A stretch of 64,000 bases of DNA from Taishania sp964580465 (GTDB lineage Bacteria > Bacteroidota > Bacteroidia > Flavobacteriales_D > Crocinitomicaceae): positions 1 to 64,000 of the forward strand of contig CAZOKJ010000003.1 in NCBI GenBank assembly GCA_964580465.1, in the 5' to 3' direction. Made by a program: the position numbers and the translations under genes. The notes beneath the pieces were generated by a model that saw only the letters and a list, made by a program, of their open reading frames with translations, had not been told where the DNA came from and did not search any database. Of the stretch, positions 37,114-45,300 are shown in pieces (position 1 is the stretch's first letter; every line of letters starts with the position of its first letter).

Positions 37114-38538
37114 TTGGAATTGATAATTATACCATTAGTTTTAGCAATTGGTGCATTGTTTGTACCTAAAAGTGCTGTGAGAGGTTATGGATTGATTGGT
37201 GCTGGAGGTACCATAGCTATGACTTTAGCCTTAGCGGTAAGATTTGTCCCTTCGGCTGATTTTTCTCACTTGTTTTTACACTATCAAGATTTACCGTTCG
37301 TTTTTAACTTAGGATACGATGGAATCGGATTAGTAATGATTTTATTGACAACGATTATTACGTTTTTGATATTATTAAGCAATTATGACAATGAGGAGTT
37401 GAGTTCTTCAGGTAAGTTTACAGCCTTAATTTTCTTTATGCAATTTGCATTGTTAGGTGTATTCTTAGCTTTAGACGGTTTATTGTTCTACATTTTCTGG
37501 GAATTATCGTTAATTCCAGTGTTCTTACTATTCTTATGGTTTGGAGCAAAAGGAAAACGCAAAGCATTGATTACTTTCTTTATCTACACATTCGTAGGTT
37601 CATTGGCAATGTTGTTCTCTTTATTGTACATCCGCACGATGTCAAATTCTTTTTCTTTAGAAGATTTATTGGCTGTACAATTAACTAGTACAACAGCGTT
37701 ATGGGTAATTGGTGGTTTTTTCATTGCATTTGCAGTAAAAATTCCGTTGTTTCCTTTCCATACTTGGCAACCAGAAACTTACACTAAGTCACCAATGGCT
37801 GGTACGATGTTATTAGGTGCTTTGATGTTGAAAATGGCATTATATGGTATGATTCGCTGGATGATTCCATTAGCTCCTGAGGCCTTAGAGGATGTCACAG
37901 GGTTGATTGTTACATTAGGTGGAATAGGCGTTGTTTATGCTGCAATCATGGCAATTAAACAAAATGACATGAAAACGTTGTTTGCTTATGCTTCCGTTTC
38001 TCACGTTGGATTAATTGCGGCTGCGATTGTTGTTGTTACAATGGATACATTAACAGGAGCTATGGTTCAAATTGTTAACCACTCATTTGTGGCATTAGGT
38101 TTGTTCTTATCTGCTGATATTATTGAACGCCGCGTAGGGCATAGAAATTTATTAGAATTGGGTGGTATTGCTAAACAAGCTCCTCAGTTTGCATTTTGGT
38201 TTGCCGTAATCATTTTTGCAGGAGTTTCTGTTCCATTAACAAGTGGTTTTATCGGTGAATTCTTATTGATTAAAGGTTTGTTTGAATACAAAGCTGTTGC
38301 AGGTGTTTTAGTAGGTACTACATTGATTCTTTCTTGTGTGTATTCATTCAGAGCTTATCAATTGAGTATGTATGGACCTTCTAAGAATTTTAAATTCCCG
38401 GATTTAACTTGGGCTGAGTGGACTACTTACTTTGTTATCACTTTGGTAGTTGTTTTCTTAGGTGTATATCCTCAATTTTTAATTGATTTGATTGAACCAA
38501 GTTTACAAAGAGTAATTGAAATCGTTAACGTTAAATAA
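37114..38538 (+). CDS. nuoM: NADH-quinone oxidoreductase subunit M
   Basis: 474 residues, antiporter-like, about 14 membrane helices. Motifs: FYIFWELSLIPVFLLF (pump Glu), FPFHTWQPETYTKSPMAG and MKTLFAYASVSHVGLIAA. The only start consistent with the reading frame and the membrane N-terminus is a TTG, 3 bp after the nuoL stop (another TTG follows two codons later). A rare start may lower its translation or rely on coupling with nuoL. Confidence 0.95.
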   Translation: MELIIIPLVLAIGALFVPKSAVRGYGLIGAGGTIAMTLALAVRFVPSADFSHLFLHYQDLPFVFNLGYDGIGLVMILLTTIITFLILLSNYDNEELSSSGKFTALIFFMQFALLGVFLALDGLLFYIFWELSLIPVFLLFLWFGAKGKRKALITFFIYTFVGSLAMLFSLLYIRTMSNSFSLEDLLAVQLTSTTALWVIGGFFIAFAVKIPLFPFHTWQPETYTKSPMAGTMLLGALMLKMALYGMIRWMIPLAPEALEDVTGLIVTLGGIGVVYAAIMAIKQNDMKTLFAYASVSHVGLIAAAIVVVTMDTLTGAMVQIVNHSFVALGLFLSADIIERRVGHRNLLELGGIAKQAPQFAFWFAVIIFAGVSVPLTSGFIGEFLLIKGLFEYKAVAGVLVGTTLILSCVYSFRAYQLSMYGPSKNFKFPDLTWAEWTTYFVITLVVVFLGVYPQFLIDLIEPSLQRVIEIVNVK

Positions 38539-38549
38539 ACAGTAGAGAT

Positions 38550-39923
38550 ATGTTAGCATTATTAGTTTTATTTTTATTTGTTTTAGCTACTATGTTTGTT
38601 GGCTTTATGAAAAAGCCCGCTATAACATTAACAACAGCTATTACAGGTTTGGTTGTTACTGCTGTAACGTTAATTTCTCAATGGGATAACCCTTCAACAT
38701 TCTTAAGTTCTTACGAGGGAGTTTATTTCGATAATACAGCTATTTTATTTTCATTAGCAGCTATTTTATTCACAACAATGGTAATCATTGGTGGGTACAA
38801 AAGCATGGATGATAATAAAGAGCAAACAGCTGATAAAGTGTCGTTGTTAATGTTCTCCTTAATTGGAGCAATGATTATGACTTCTTTTACAGATTTGTTT
38901 TTGTTCTTTTTGGGATTAGAAATCTTGTCTATTCCAATTTATGTAATGGCTGCCTCAAACAAAAAAGATGTTTTTTCTGTTGAATCAGGATTGAAATACT
39001 TCATTACTGGAGCCTTTGCAACAGGTGTGTTGTTATTTGGTATCGCATGGGTTTATGGAGCGACAGGTTCATTTAAAGTAGTAGAAATCAATGAATATTT
39101 TGCAACAACTGAATCAGTTAGTTCATTGGTTTACATTGGGATTTTAATGATTATGTCTTCTTTCTTGTTTAAATTGAGTGCTGCACCATTCCACTTCTGG
39201 AGCCCAGACGTGTATGACGGAGCTCCAGCACCAGTAACAGGATTCATGGCAACAGTAATCAAATTGGGAGCATTTGCTGCTTTCTTGAAATTGTTTGCAG
39301 TAGCATTTTACGGAGCTGCTGATTTCTGGGTGCCAGCTTTAACATTCTTAGCAATGTTAACGATGTTTGTTGGAAACTTATCCGCTATTCGTCAGGTTCG
39401 TTTGAAGCGTTTATTGGCTTATTCAAGCATTGCTCATGTTGGATATTCATTGGTTACAATGATTGTTTTAACTGAAAATAGTGCTTATAACTTATGGTAT
39501 TATTTATTCTCTTACGGTTTTGCTACAATTGCTATTATTACTGTACAGTTGATTGTTAATGATCGTGAGGATAGAATTGAAGCATTTAAAGGCTTGGGTA
39601 GAGCAAATCCTTTTGTGGGATTTGTTGCCGTGGTAGCATTATTAGCTTTAGCTGGTGTGCCTCCTTTAATGGGATTCTTTGGTAAATTCTTAGTTTTTGC
39701 TGATGCCATTAGTGCAAATCCTGGATTAATTGCTGTTGCATTACTTAATTCTGGAATTGGTATTTATTATTATTTACGCATTGCGATTTTAATTATGCAA
39801 AAACCTAGTGAAGACTCTGAAATTGAAGTTTCAGAATTTAAAGCAAGTAAAGCACAACTTTTTGTTTTAACACTTGCAATCATAGGTCTGTTATTTGGTG
39901 GAGCTTTATTATCATTTAATTAA
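38550..39923 (+). CDS. nuoN: NADH-quinone oxidoreductase subunit N
   Basis: 457 residues, antiporter-like, about 14 membrane helices. Motifs: FFLGLEILSIPIYVMAA, FHFWSPDVYDGAPAPVTGFMA and RLLAYSSIAHVGYSL. Last gene of the operon. A strong terminator starts 22 nt downstream. Confidence 0.96.
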   Translation: MLALLVLFLFVLATMFVGFMKKPAITLTTAITGLVVTAVTLISQWDNPSTFLSSYEGVYFDNTAILFSLAAILFTTMVIIGGYKSMDDNKEQTADKVSLLMFSLIGAMIMTSFTDLFLFFLGLEILSIPIYVMAASNKKDVFSVESGLKYFITGAFATGVLLFGIAWVYGATGSFKVVEINEYFATTESVSSLVYIGILMIMSSFLFKLSAAPFHFWSPDVYDGAPAPVTGFMATVIKLGAFAAFLKLFAVAFYGAADFWVPALTFLAMLTMFVGNLSAIRQVRLKRLLAYSSIAHVGYSLVTMIVLTENSAYNLWYYLFSYGFATIAIITVQLIVNDREDRIEAFKGLGRANPFVGFVAVVALLALAGVPPLMGFFGKFLVFADAISANPGLIAVALLNSGIGIYYYLRIAILIMQKPSEDSEIEVSEFKASKAQLFVLTLAIIGLLFGGALLSFN

Positions 39924-39944
39924 GTTTTCTCCATAAAAAAATTG

Positions 39945-39977
39945 AAGCTGTCTTTAAAAAAAGACAGCTTTTTTTTG
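39945..39977 (+). terminator. Terminator of the nuo operon
   Basis: 11-bp stem AAGCTGTCTTT / AAAGACAGCTT with a 4-A loop, then TTTTTT. The outer stem is the same as in the pckA terminator. The T-run also supplies the -33 element of the next promoter. Confidence 0.92.
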
Positions 39978-40004
39978 TTTATTACTTTTTTTAGTGTACA
40001 TTTG
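39974..40004 (+). promoter_or_regulatory. Promoter of the T9SS type A protein gene
   Basis: TTTG (39974-39977), 19-nt spacer, TACATTTG (39997-40004): a full match to the Bacteroidota consensus. The -33 element lies in the T-run of the nuo terminator. An upstream in-frame TTG at 39942 lies in the terminator stem and is rejected as a start. Confidence 0.75.
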
Positions 40005-40022
40005 AAAAAAAAATACTTCGAC

Positions 40023-42464
40023 ATGAAAAAATTATTACTATCTATGGGAGCATTTGTTTTATGCTCAACATTTAGCGGACTCTCGCAACAAACAAAGCAA
40101 ATTAATTTTAATGCGCAACCTGTTTTAAAACAAATAAACGTGGATGCAGTTATTAGTCCAAATGCACCTAGAGCACTAACTTGTATAGATACGATTAGCT
40201 ATCCTTATGCCAAAGAAGCTATGCTTGGCACATCAACTTGGGCAACTTTTGGAATATGGCAAAGCGATGCAGAATCATTTTCACAAACATTCCACGCTTC
40301 TAGCTCGCTAGCTCTAACAATTAATGGAGTAGAGTTTGTAGGTAAAAATAATAATGTGGACGGTGTTGCTAGCTCTACAGTAAGAGCAAGGATTTTTGCT
40401 GTTGATGCTTCTAATAATCCTACAGGTTCAGCTTTAGCAACAGGTTCATTAACTGTTACTAATAGTACTGCACCTGGTTTCTATTATATTAATTTTTCAA
40501 CGCCAATTACGGTTACAGCTAACTATGCTATTGTGCTTGATGTGACAAATGCAAATAGTGTTTTTGATGTGTGGGTGAATAATCCTCAAGCTGGACAAAG
40601 CTACGACGAAGGATTGGCACGCTTTAAGTCAAATTGGTCTGGATATGGAACAGGAGGGAATTGGACTCCGATTCCTTCTGTTACTGGAATCGGAGGTTCG
40701 TTTGATTTCGAACCTCTTGTTGCACCACTTGTTTCATACGCTATTAATACAACATCAACAGTAACTCCAGTTTCTGCTTGCGTCGGTCAACCTGTGTTGT
40801 TGAATAACACAACTTCAAACTTCTATGTTTCAAGCAGAATGTACAATGCTAATGTGTTTAGAACACATTTTTCTGCCGCACCAGACTCTACATTTGTATG
40901 GGCACCAACAGGAGATATAAACGCATTGGTTTGGCAAAAAAATCCTTCTTACACTTACACAACACCTGGAACTTATAATGCTGCAACTTTTACTTTGAGC
41001 GGTTTGTTGAATTCTTGTGTTGATAATAAAATCACTCCTATAGTTATTAACCCAGTAGATGATGCTACTTTTAATTATGCTTCTTCTACATTATGTGTAG
41101 GAGGTACTAATGTTAGCCCTTCTACTATTGCTTCTCCTGGTGGAACATTTAGTTCAACTGCAGGCTTATCTATTAATGCCTCTACAGGAGAAATTAACCT
41201 TTCTACGAGCGTTGCTGGTACTTATGTTGTAACTTACACTACAAATGGAACTTGTTCAAGCACTTCAACTAAGACCATTACAATTACTAATGCACCGAAT
41301 GCTTCGTTTAGCTATTCATCAACTAGTTTTTGTGCCAATGCATCTAATCCCGTTCCTAATTTAGTTGGATCGGCAGGTGTGTTTTCTTCTTCAACAGGAT
41401 TATCAATTAATGCATCTACAGGAGAAGTAAACTTGGCTGCAAGTACTCCAGGTACATATACTGTAACAAATACGATCAATACTTCAGGGTGTCCAATTGC
41501 AACAGATCAAGCAACTATAACAATTAATGCAGTTGATGACGCATCGTTTGCTTACGCTTCTACAACATTATGTACAGGTTCTGGAACTGTGTTGCCAACT
41601 GGTATTGTTACTCCAGGTGGAACGTTCACAGCTCCTTCAGCTTTGTCTATCAATACTTCTACAGGAGAAATTAATGCTAATACAAGTATAGCAGGTACTT
41701 ACACGATTACTTATACAACAACTGGTGTTTGTCCAAGTACTTCGACACAAACTGTAACAATTGCAACAGCATCTGACGCAGCATTCAATTATTCTTCTTC
41801 TTCGTTTTGTGCTAATTCAGGAAATGAGTCTCCAACAGGTGTAGCAACTCCTGGAGGAACATATAGCTCAACAACAGGTTTGTCAATCAATCCTTCTACA
41901 GGTGCGATTAATACTGCAACAAGTACCCCAGGTACTTATGTAGTAACTTATACTACAAGTGGAGCTTGTGCTAGTTCATCTACTCAAAATGTTACGATTA
42001 ATGCTGCTCCAGATGCAACTGTTTCTGTTGCTGGGGTGACTATTACAGCACAAACATCAGGTGCTACTTACCAATGGAAAGATTGTGGATCTAACACAGA
42101 TATTGCAGGAGCTACGAATCAATCGTTTACACCAACTGTAAATGGATCTTATGCAGTAGTAGTTACAGCTAATGGATGTTCATCTACTTCAGCGTGTACA
42201 ACTATTAACAGCTTAGGAATTGGAGCAATTGATCAAGCTGTGGTTAGTGTGTATCCAAATCCAACAGAAAACATGGTTATCGTTGACGGTTTGACTGGAA
42301 CTTCTACAATTAAGGTAACAGATGCAAATGGAAAAACAATAACAAAAGAAATGACAAATGCTGCGTCTTTAACAATGAACATGGAAACTTTTAGTCAAGG
42401 TGTTTATATGTTCCATGTTTCAACTGATAACGGCTCCTCAGTAGTAAAAGTGATCAAAAAATAA
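40023..42464 (+). CDS. T9SS type A secreted repeat protein
   Basis: 813 residues from the ATG at 40023. Signal peptide about 1-22 (..TFSGLSQ). An N-terminal region of about 300 residues (FWQSDAESFSQTF-like IWQSDAESFSQTFHAS) resembles extracellular jelly-roll modules but I cannot name it. A PKD-like segment follows, then four repeats of about 79 residues (FNYASSTLC..GGTFSSTAGLSINASTGEINLSTS..GTYVVTYT). The C-terminal T9SS type A domain starts at about 741 (VSVYPNPTENMVIVDG..VYMFHVSTDNG..VVKVIKK). Predicted to be exported and attached or released at the cell surface. Monocistronic, with its own promoter and terminator. Confidence 0.92.
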   Translation: MKKLLLSMGAFVLCSTFSGLSQQTKQINFNAQPVLKQINVDAVISPNAPRALTCIDTISYPYAKEAMLGTSTWATFGIWQSDAESFSQTFHASSSLALTINGVEFVGKNNNVDGVASSTVRARIFAVDASNNPTGSALATGSLTVTNSTAPGFYYINFSTPITVTANYAIVLDVTNANSVFDVWVNNPQAGQSYDEGLARFKSNWSGYGTGGNWTPIPSVTGIGGSFDFEPLVAPLVSYAINTTSTVTPVSACVGQPVLLNNTTSNFYVSSRMYNANVFRTHFSAAPDSTFVWAPTGDINALVWQKNPSYTYTTPGTYNAATFTLSGLLNSCVDNKITPIVINPVDDATFNYASSTLCVGGTNVSPSTIASPGGTFSSTAGLSINASTGEINLSTSVAGTYVVTYTTNGTCSSTSTKTITITNAPNASFSYSSTSFCANASNPVPNLVGSAGVFSSSTGLSINASTGEVNLAASTPGTYTVTNTINTSGCPIATDQATITINAVDDASFAYASTTLCTGSGTVLPTGIVTPGGTFTAPSALSINTSTGEINANTSIAGTYTITYTTTGVCPSTSTQTVTIATASDAAFNYSSSSFCANSGNESPTGVATPGGTYSSTTGLSINPSTGAINTATSTPGTYVVTYTTSGACASSSTQNVTINAAPDATVSVAGVTITAQTSGATYQWKDCGSNTDIAGATNQSFTPTVNGSYAVVVTANGCSSTSACTTINSLGIGAIDQAVVSVYPNPTENMVIVDGLTGTSTIKVTDANGKTITKEMTNAASLTMNMETFSQGVYMFHVSTDNGSSVVKVIKK
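41053..42005 (+). repeat. Four coding tandem repeats of about 237 bp
   Basis: Units start near 41053, 41290, 41527 and 41767 within the type A protein. Each codes for a Cys near residue 12 and a GGTFSS/GLSIN..STG core. This is a common beta-sandwich repeat in Bacteroidota secreted proteins. Confidence 0.85.
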
Positions 42465-42488
42465 TCGATTAATAATGTGTAAAAAGAT

Positions 42489-42530
42489 AGGAGGGGGTTC
42501 AAATAGTCGAATCCCCTCTTATTATTTTTG
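42489..42530 (+). terminator. Terminator of the type A protein gene
   Basis: Stem GAGGGGGTTC (42491-42500) with GAATCCCCTC (42509-42518), one G-T pair, 8-nt loop, then a T-rich tract. Confidence 0.85.
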
Positions 42531-42696
42531 ATGTTTTAAAATTAAATTACAAGATGTTGAAAATGAAGTAAAAGGATTGTACATCTGTACACAACTTTAG
42601 GCTATTTTGGACTTATGCAGTAGGTGCTGAAGTTAAGCCTGTTGCTTTTGAACATTCCCTTTTCTTTTAATTGTGCAAAATTCTAAATTTTCTCCT

Positions 42697-42704
42697 TATA
42701 TTTG
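42697..42704 (+). promoter_or_regulatory. -7 box for glycyl-tRNA synthetase
   Basis: TATATTTG, perfect TAnnTTTG, 30 nt before the ATG. ATTG lies 23 nt upstream, somewhat far for a -33 element. Confidence 0.55.
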
Positions 42705-42733
42705 CTTTCACAAAATTTCATTGATTTTTTACC

Positions 42734-44278
42734 ATGGAACAAAAAGAAGATAAGTTAAAAGAAGTAATTTCTCACGCTAAAGAGTATGGTTTTGTATTTC
42801 CTTCATCTGAAATTTATGATGGATTAGCTGCTGCTTACGATTATGGACAGTTGGGAATTGAATTAAAAAATAATATCAAGCAATATTGGTGGAAATCAAT
42901 GGTGCAAATGCATGAAAACATCGTTGGTTTAGACGCTTCTATTTTTATGCATCCAACAACTTGGAAGGCATCAGGACACGTTGACGCCTTCAATGACCCA
43001 TTAATTGATAATAAAGATTCTAAAAAACGTTATCGTGCGGATGTTTTAATTGAAGAGCACATTGAAAAATATGTTCAAAAGAATCAAAAAGAAGTTGAAA
43101 AAGCGAAAAAGAAATTTGGTGAAGCTTTTGATGAAGCCCAATTTTTAGCTACGAATCCAAATGTATTGCGCAACAATGCAAAAATTCAAGAAATTGAAGA
43201 TAGAATGCGTGAGACATTGGAAAATAATGATCTTGAAGGAGTGTACAACTTAATCATGGATTTAGAAATTGTGTGCCCTATTTCAGGAACTAAAAACTGG
43301 ACTGAAGTTCGTCAATTTAACCTTATGTTCTCAACTGAATTAGGTTCAGTTGCTGGTGACGCCTCTAAAATTTATTTACGACCTGAAACAGCACAAGGTA
43401 TTTTTGTTAACTTCTTGAATGTTCAAAAATCAGGCCGCATGAAAATTCCATTTGGCATTGCACAAATTGGTAAAGCATTTAGAAATGAGATTATTGCTCG
43501 TCAATTTATTTTTAGAATGCGTGAATTTGAACAAATGGAAATGCAATTCTTTGTTCGACCAGGTGAAGAATTAAAATGGTACGAATATTGGAAGAATGTT
43601 CGCAGAAACTGGCATTTAGCTTTAGGTCTAGGCGAAGAAAACTATCGTTTCCACGATCATATTAAATTAGCACATTACGCAAATGCTGCTGCAGATATTG
43701 AGTTTAATTTCCCAATGGGATTCAAAGAATTGGAAGGAATTCATTCACGTACTGATTTTGACTTGAAGCAGCATGAACAATATTCTGGAAAAAAATTACA
43801 GTACTTTGACCCAGAATTAAATCAAAGTTATGTTCCGTACGTAGTAGAAACTTCTGTTGGCTTAGACCGCTTGTTTTTGTCAATCTTAAGTGCATCATTG
43901 AAAAATGAAGTATTAGAAGACGGAACCGATCGCGATGTATTGTCATTACCAGCTGCTTTGGCTCCTTATAAAGTGGCAGTTATGCCGTTGACGAAAAAGG
44001 ATGGATTACCAGAAAAAGCACGTGAGATTATTGCAGGATTGAAATTGGATTTCAACTGCCAATACGATGAAAAAGATTCTATTGGTAAGAGATATCGCCG
44101 TCAAGATGCTATTGGAACACCATTCTCTGTTACAGTTGACCACCAAACATTGGAAGACAATACAGTGACTATTCGCGATAGAGATACAATGACACAAGAG
44201 CGCATTTCTATTGATGAATTACATGGATTGTTACACGCTAGAACAAGCTTGTCAAGTTTGTTGAAGAAACTTCAATAA
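42734..44278 (+). CDS. glyS: Glycine-tRNA ligase (single-chain, dimeric type)
   Basis: 514 residues. Charges tRNA(Gly). This is the class II alpha2 type shared with archaea, eukaryotes and some bacteria, not the bacterial alpha2beta2 GlyQ/GlyS. Motifs: FVFPSSEIYDGLAAAYDYG at the N-terminus, RPETAQGIFVNF, PFGIAQIGKAFRNEI (motif 2), EFEQMEMQFF, and GLDRLFLSIL (motif 3). The C-terminal anticodon-binding domain starts around 415 (PYKVAVMPL). Isolated between its own promoter and a palindromic element. Confidence 0.97.
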   Translation: MEQKEDKLKEVISHAKEYGFVFPSSEIYDGLAAAYDYGQLGIELKNNIKQYWWKSMVQMHENIVGLDASIFMHPTTWKASGHVDAFNDPLIDNKDSKKRYRADVLIEEHIEKYVQKNQKEVEKAKKKFGEAFDEAQFLATNPNVLRNNAKIQEIEDRMRETLENNDLEGVYNLIMDLEIVCPISGTKNWTEVRQFNLMFSTELGSVAGDASKIYLRPETAQGIFVNFLNVQKSGRMKIPFGIAQIGKAFRNEIIARQFIFRMREFEQMEMQFFVRPGEELKWYEYWKNVRRNWHLALGLGEENYRFHDHIKLAHYANAAADIEFNFPMGFKELEGIHSRTDFDLKQHEQYSGKKLQYFDPELNQSYVPYVVETSVGLDRLFLSILSASLKNEVLEDGTDRDVLSLPAALAPYKVAVMPLTKKDGLPEKAREIIAGLKLDFNCQYDEKDSIGKRYRRQDAIGTPFSVTVDHQTLEDNTVTIRDRDTMTQERISIDELHGLLHARTSLSSLLKKLQ

Positions 44279-44290
44279 TTGTAAGAAACG

Positions 44291-44342
44291 GCAGTTTTTT
44301 TTGTATGGACGCGATTAATCGCGTCCATACAAAAAAAACTGC
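44291..44342. repeat. 52-bp perfect palindrome, copy 1
   Basis: Two 26-bp arms with no mismatch, meeting at GATTAATC; centre between 44316 and 44317. The core is GGACGCGATTAATCGCGTCC and the outer arms are TTTTTTTTGTAT / ATACAAAAAAAA then GCAG/CTGC. It starts 13 bp past the glyS stop. It may double as a terminator for glyS, but the shared core with copy 2 points to a repeated genomic element. Confidence 0.9.
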
Positions 44343-44483
44343 TTTATATAAAACTCAAAATCTTTTTATTTTTTTTGATTTTTATTTTATATCTTAGCTG
44401 GATTCAAGTCACAAATGCAACTTTTTAATTAAACAATAATTTATCCATTACAAATATAGGATTTTCAAATTGTAAACGCTTCC

Positions 44484-44837
44484 TTGGTCTGCTATTTATT
44501 TTTTTTCAAGCTCCTTAACTTTCGCGACAATAAACTTTGCAAAGGAGTTAGTTCAACACCAGTTGTTACTATTCGTGACAAAATAATTTGTGAAGGAATC
44601 AGTCACAAAGTTCTATTAACTGTACGCGACAGCAAAATTTGTAAAGGAACAACACACGAAGTGTTATATACAATTCGTGGAAATCAAGTTTGTGAAGGTA
44701 CAGGATATAAAGTGTTGTACACTTTGAGAGATGGAAAGTTTTGTAAAGGAACTGGACATACTGTCGTTTATACAATTAGAGGTGGTATGTTAAATAATGC
44801 AGAAATTGCTGCAGTGTTATTTGTTTCAGGGAAATAA
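44484..44837 (+). CDS. Cys-rich 17-residue-repeat protein, unknown
   Basis: 117 residues if started at the TTG at 44484. The frame is open only from 44460 (TAG at 44457) and has no ATG before its last repeat. The body is five 17-residue repeats, for example VRDSKICKGTTHEVLYT and LRDGKFCKGTGHTVVYT, each with one Cys at position 7. A sixth degraded unit follows (IRGGMLNNAEIAAVLF). Repeats look like short beta hairpins. No signal peptide that I would trust, though residues 1-11 are hydrophobic. It sits between two palindromic elements. It could be a real small protein, the remnant of a longer one that lost its start, or cargo of a mobile cassette. Function unknown. Confidence 0.55.
   Translation: MVCYLFFFKLLNFRDNKLCKGVSSTPVVTIRDKIICEGISHKVLLTVRDSKICKGTTHEVLYTIRGNQVCEGTGYKVLYTLRDGKFCKGTGHTVVYTIRGGMLNNAEIAAVLFVSGK
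44520..44774 (+). repeat. Five 51-bp coding tandem repeats
   Basis: Five successive 17-codon units without gaps. Amino acids at positions 2 (Arg), 7 (Cys), 9 (Gly) and 17 (Thr) are invariant while the DNA has diverged. This indicates selection on the protein rather than recent DNA duplication. Confidence 0.8.
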
Positions 44838-44863
44838 GATTGCCAATAAAGAGTAGAGATGTA

Positions 44864-44905
44864 TAATGAGTAGGGACGCGATTAATCGCGCCCCTACTCA
44901 TTATT
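44864..44905. repeat. 42-bp palindrome, copy 2
   Basis: 21-bp arms with a single A-C mismatch (44877 with 44892), centred at GATT|AATC. It shares the 16-bp core GACGCGATTAATCGCG with copy 1. Its outer arms (ATAATGAGTAGGG / CCCTACTCATTAT) are unrelated to those of copy 1 yet still self-complementary. Lies 26 bp after the repeat ORF. Confidence 0.9.
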
Positions 44906-44917
44906 GGTGATTAAATA

Positions 44918-44946
44918 AAAAAAGCCTTCTCATTGAGAAGGCTTTA
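44918..44946 (-). terminator. Terminator of the tRNA-Asp transcript
   Basis: Near-perfect hairpin of AAAGCCTTCTC with GAGAAGCTTT (one bulged base), followed on the minus strand by a T-rich run (7 T). It lies just past the 3' end of the leftward tRNA. Confidence 0.8.
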
Positions 44947-44963
44947 ATTGCTTTTAACAGTTG

Positions 44964-45037
44964 CGGTCTGGACGGGACTCGAACCCGCGACCCCATGCGT
45001 GACAGGCATGTATTCTAACCAACTGAACTACCAAACC
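44964..45037 (-). tRNA. tRNA-Asp (anticodon GTC)
   Basis: 74-nt cloverleaf on the minus strand. Acceptor GGTTTGG / CCAGACC with discriminator G; D arm GTTC..GAAT; anticodon stem CATGC / GCATG with loop CTGTCAC (GTC reads GAC/GAT); T arm GCGGG-TTCGAGT-CCCGT. The 3' CCA is not encoded. Single tRNA gene between its own promoter and terminator; no sign of an integrated element at its 3' end. Confidence 0.96.
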
Positions 45038-45113
45038 AAAATTCTTTCACTTGCGTGGTCAACAACAGTTGACTTGTAAGATTTTGTGTGATGCTTTTCG
45101 TTAAAAGCGTGTG

Positions 45114-45146
45114 CAAATATACGTACTTTATTTTGATTAAAACAAA
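45114..45146 (-). promoter_or_regulatory. Promoter of the tRNA-Asp gene
   Basis: Minus strand TTTG (45146-45143), 21-nt spacer, TATATTTG (45121-45114), a perfect -7 box. It predicts a 5' leader of about 70 nt containing a small hairpin (GTCAAC-AACA-GTTGAC in plus orientation at 45058-45073). Confidence 0.6.
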
Positions 45147-45253
45147 CTTTTTTGAAAAAAAAATTTAAAAAAAGTAAAAGTTTTTTTCAAATGTTTGATT
45201 TTCAATAAGCAAAACGATTAAAAAAATGACTTTTTTTTCTCGTGTTTATTTAA

Positions 45254-45261
45254 TAACTTTG
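45254..45261 (+). promoter_or_regulatory. -7 box for the PhnA-domain gene
   Basis: TAACTTTG, a perfect match, 39 nt before the ATG at 45301. It lies downstream of the in-frame ATG at 45226, which supports the later start. Confidence 0.55.
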
Positions 45262-45300
45262 CTATTTACAGATTTTTATAATATAAAGAGACACACAAAA

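Noticed and set aside
39942..40022. Longer N-terminus for the T9SS type A protein
   Set aside because: This stretch encodes the nuo terminator and the promoter; the signal peptide begins at the ATG at 40023.
44964..45037. tRNA-Asp as an integration site for the recombinase at the left edge
   Set aside because: No partial tRNA 3' duplicate was seen near the tRNA or in the window, and the recombinase is 44 kb away.
45226..45300. Membrane-anchored N-terminus for the PhnA-domain protein
   Set aside because: A perfect -7 box lies between the two candidate starts, so the upstream ATG is not transcribed from that promoter, and PhnA proteins start at the later Met.
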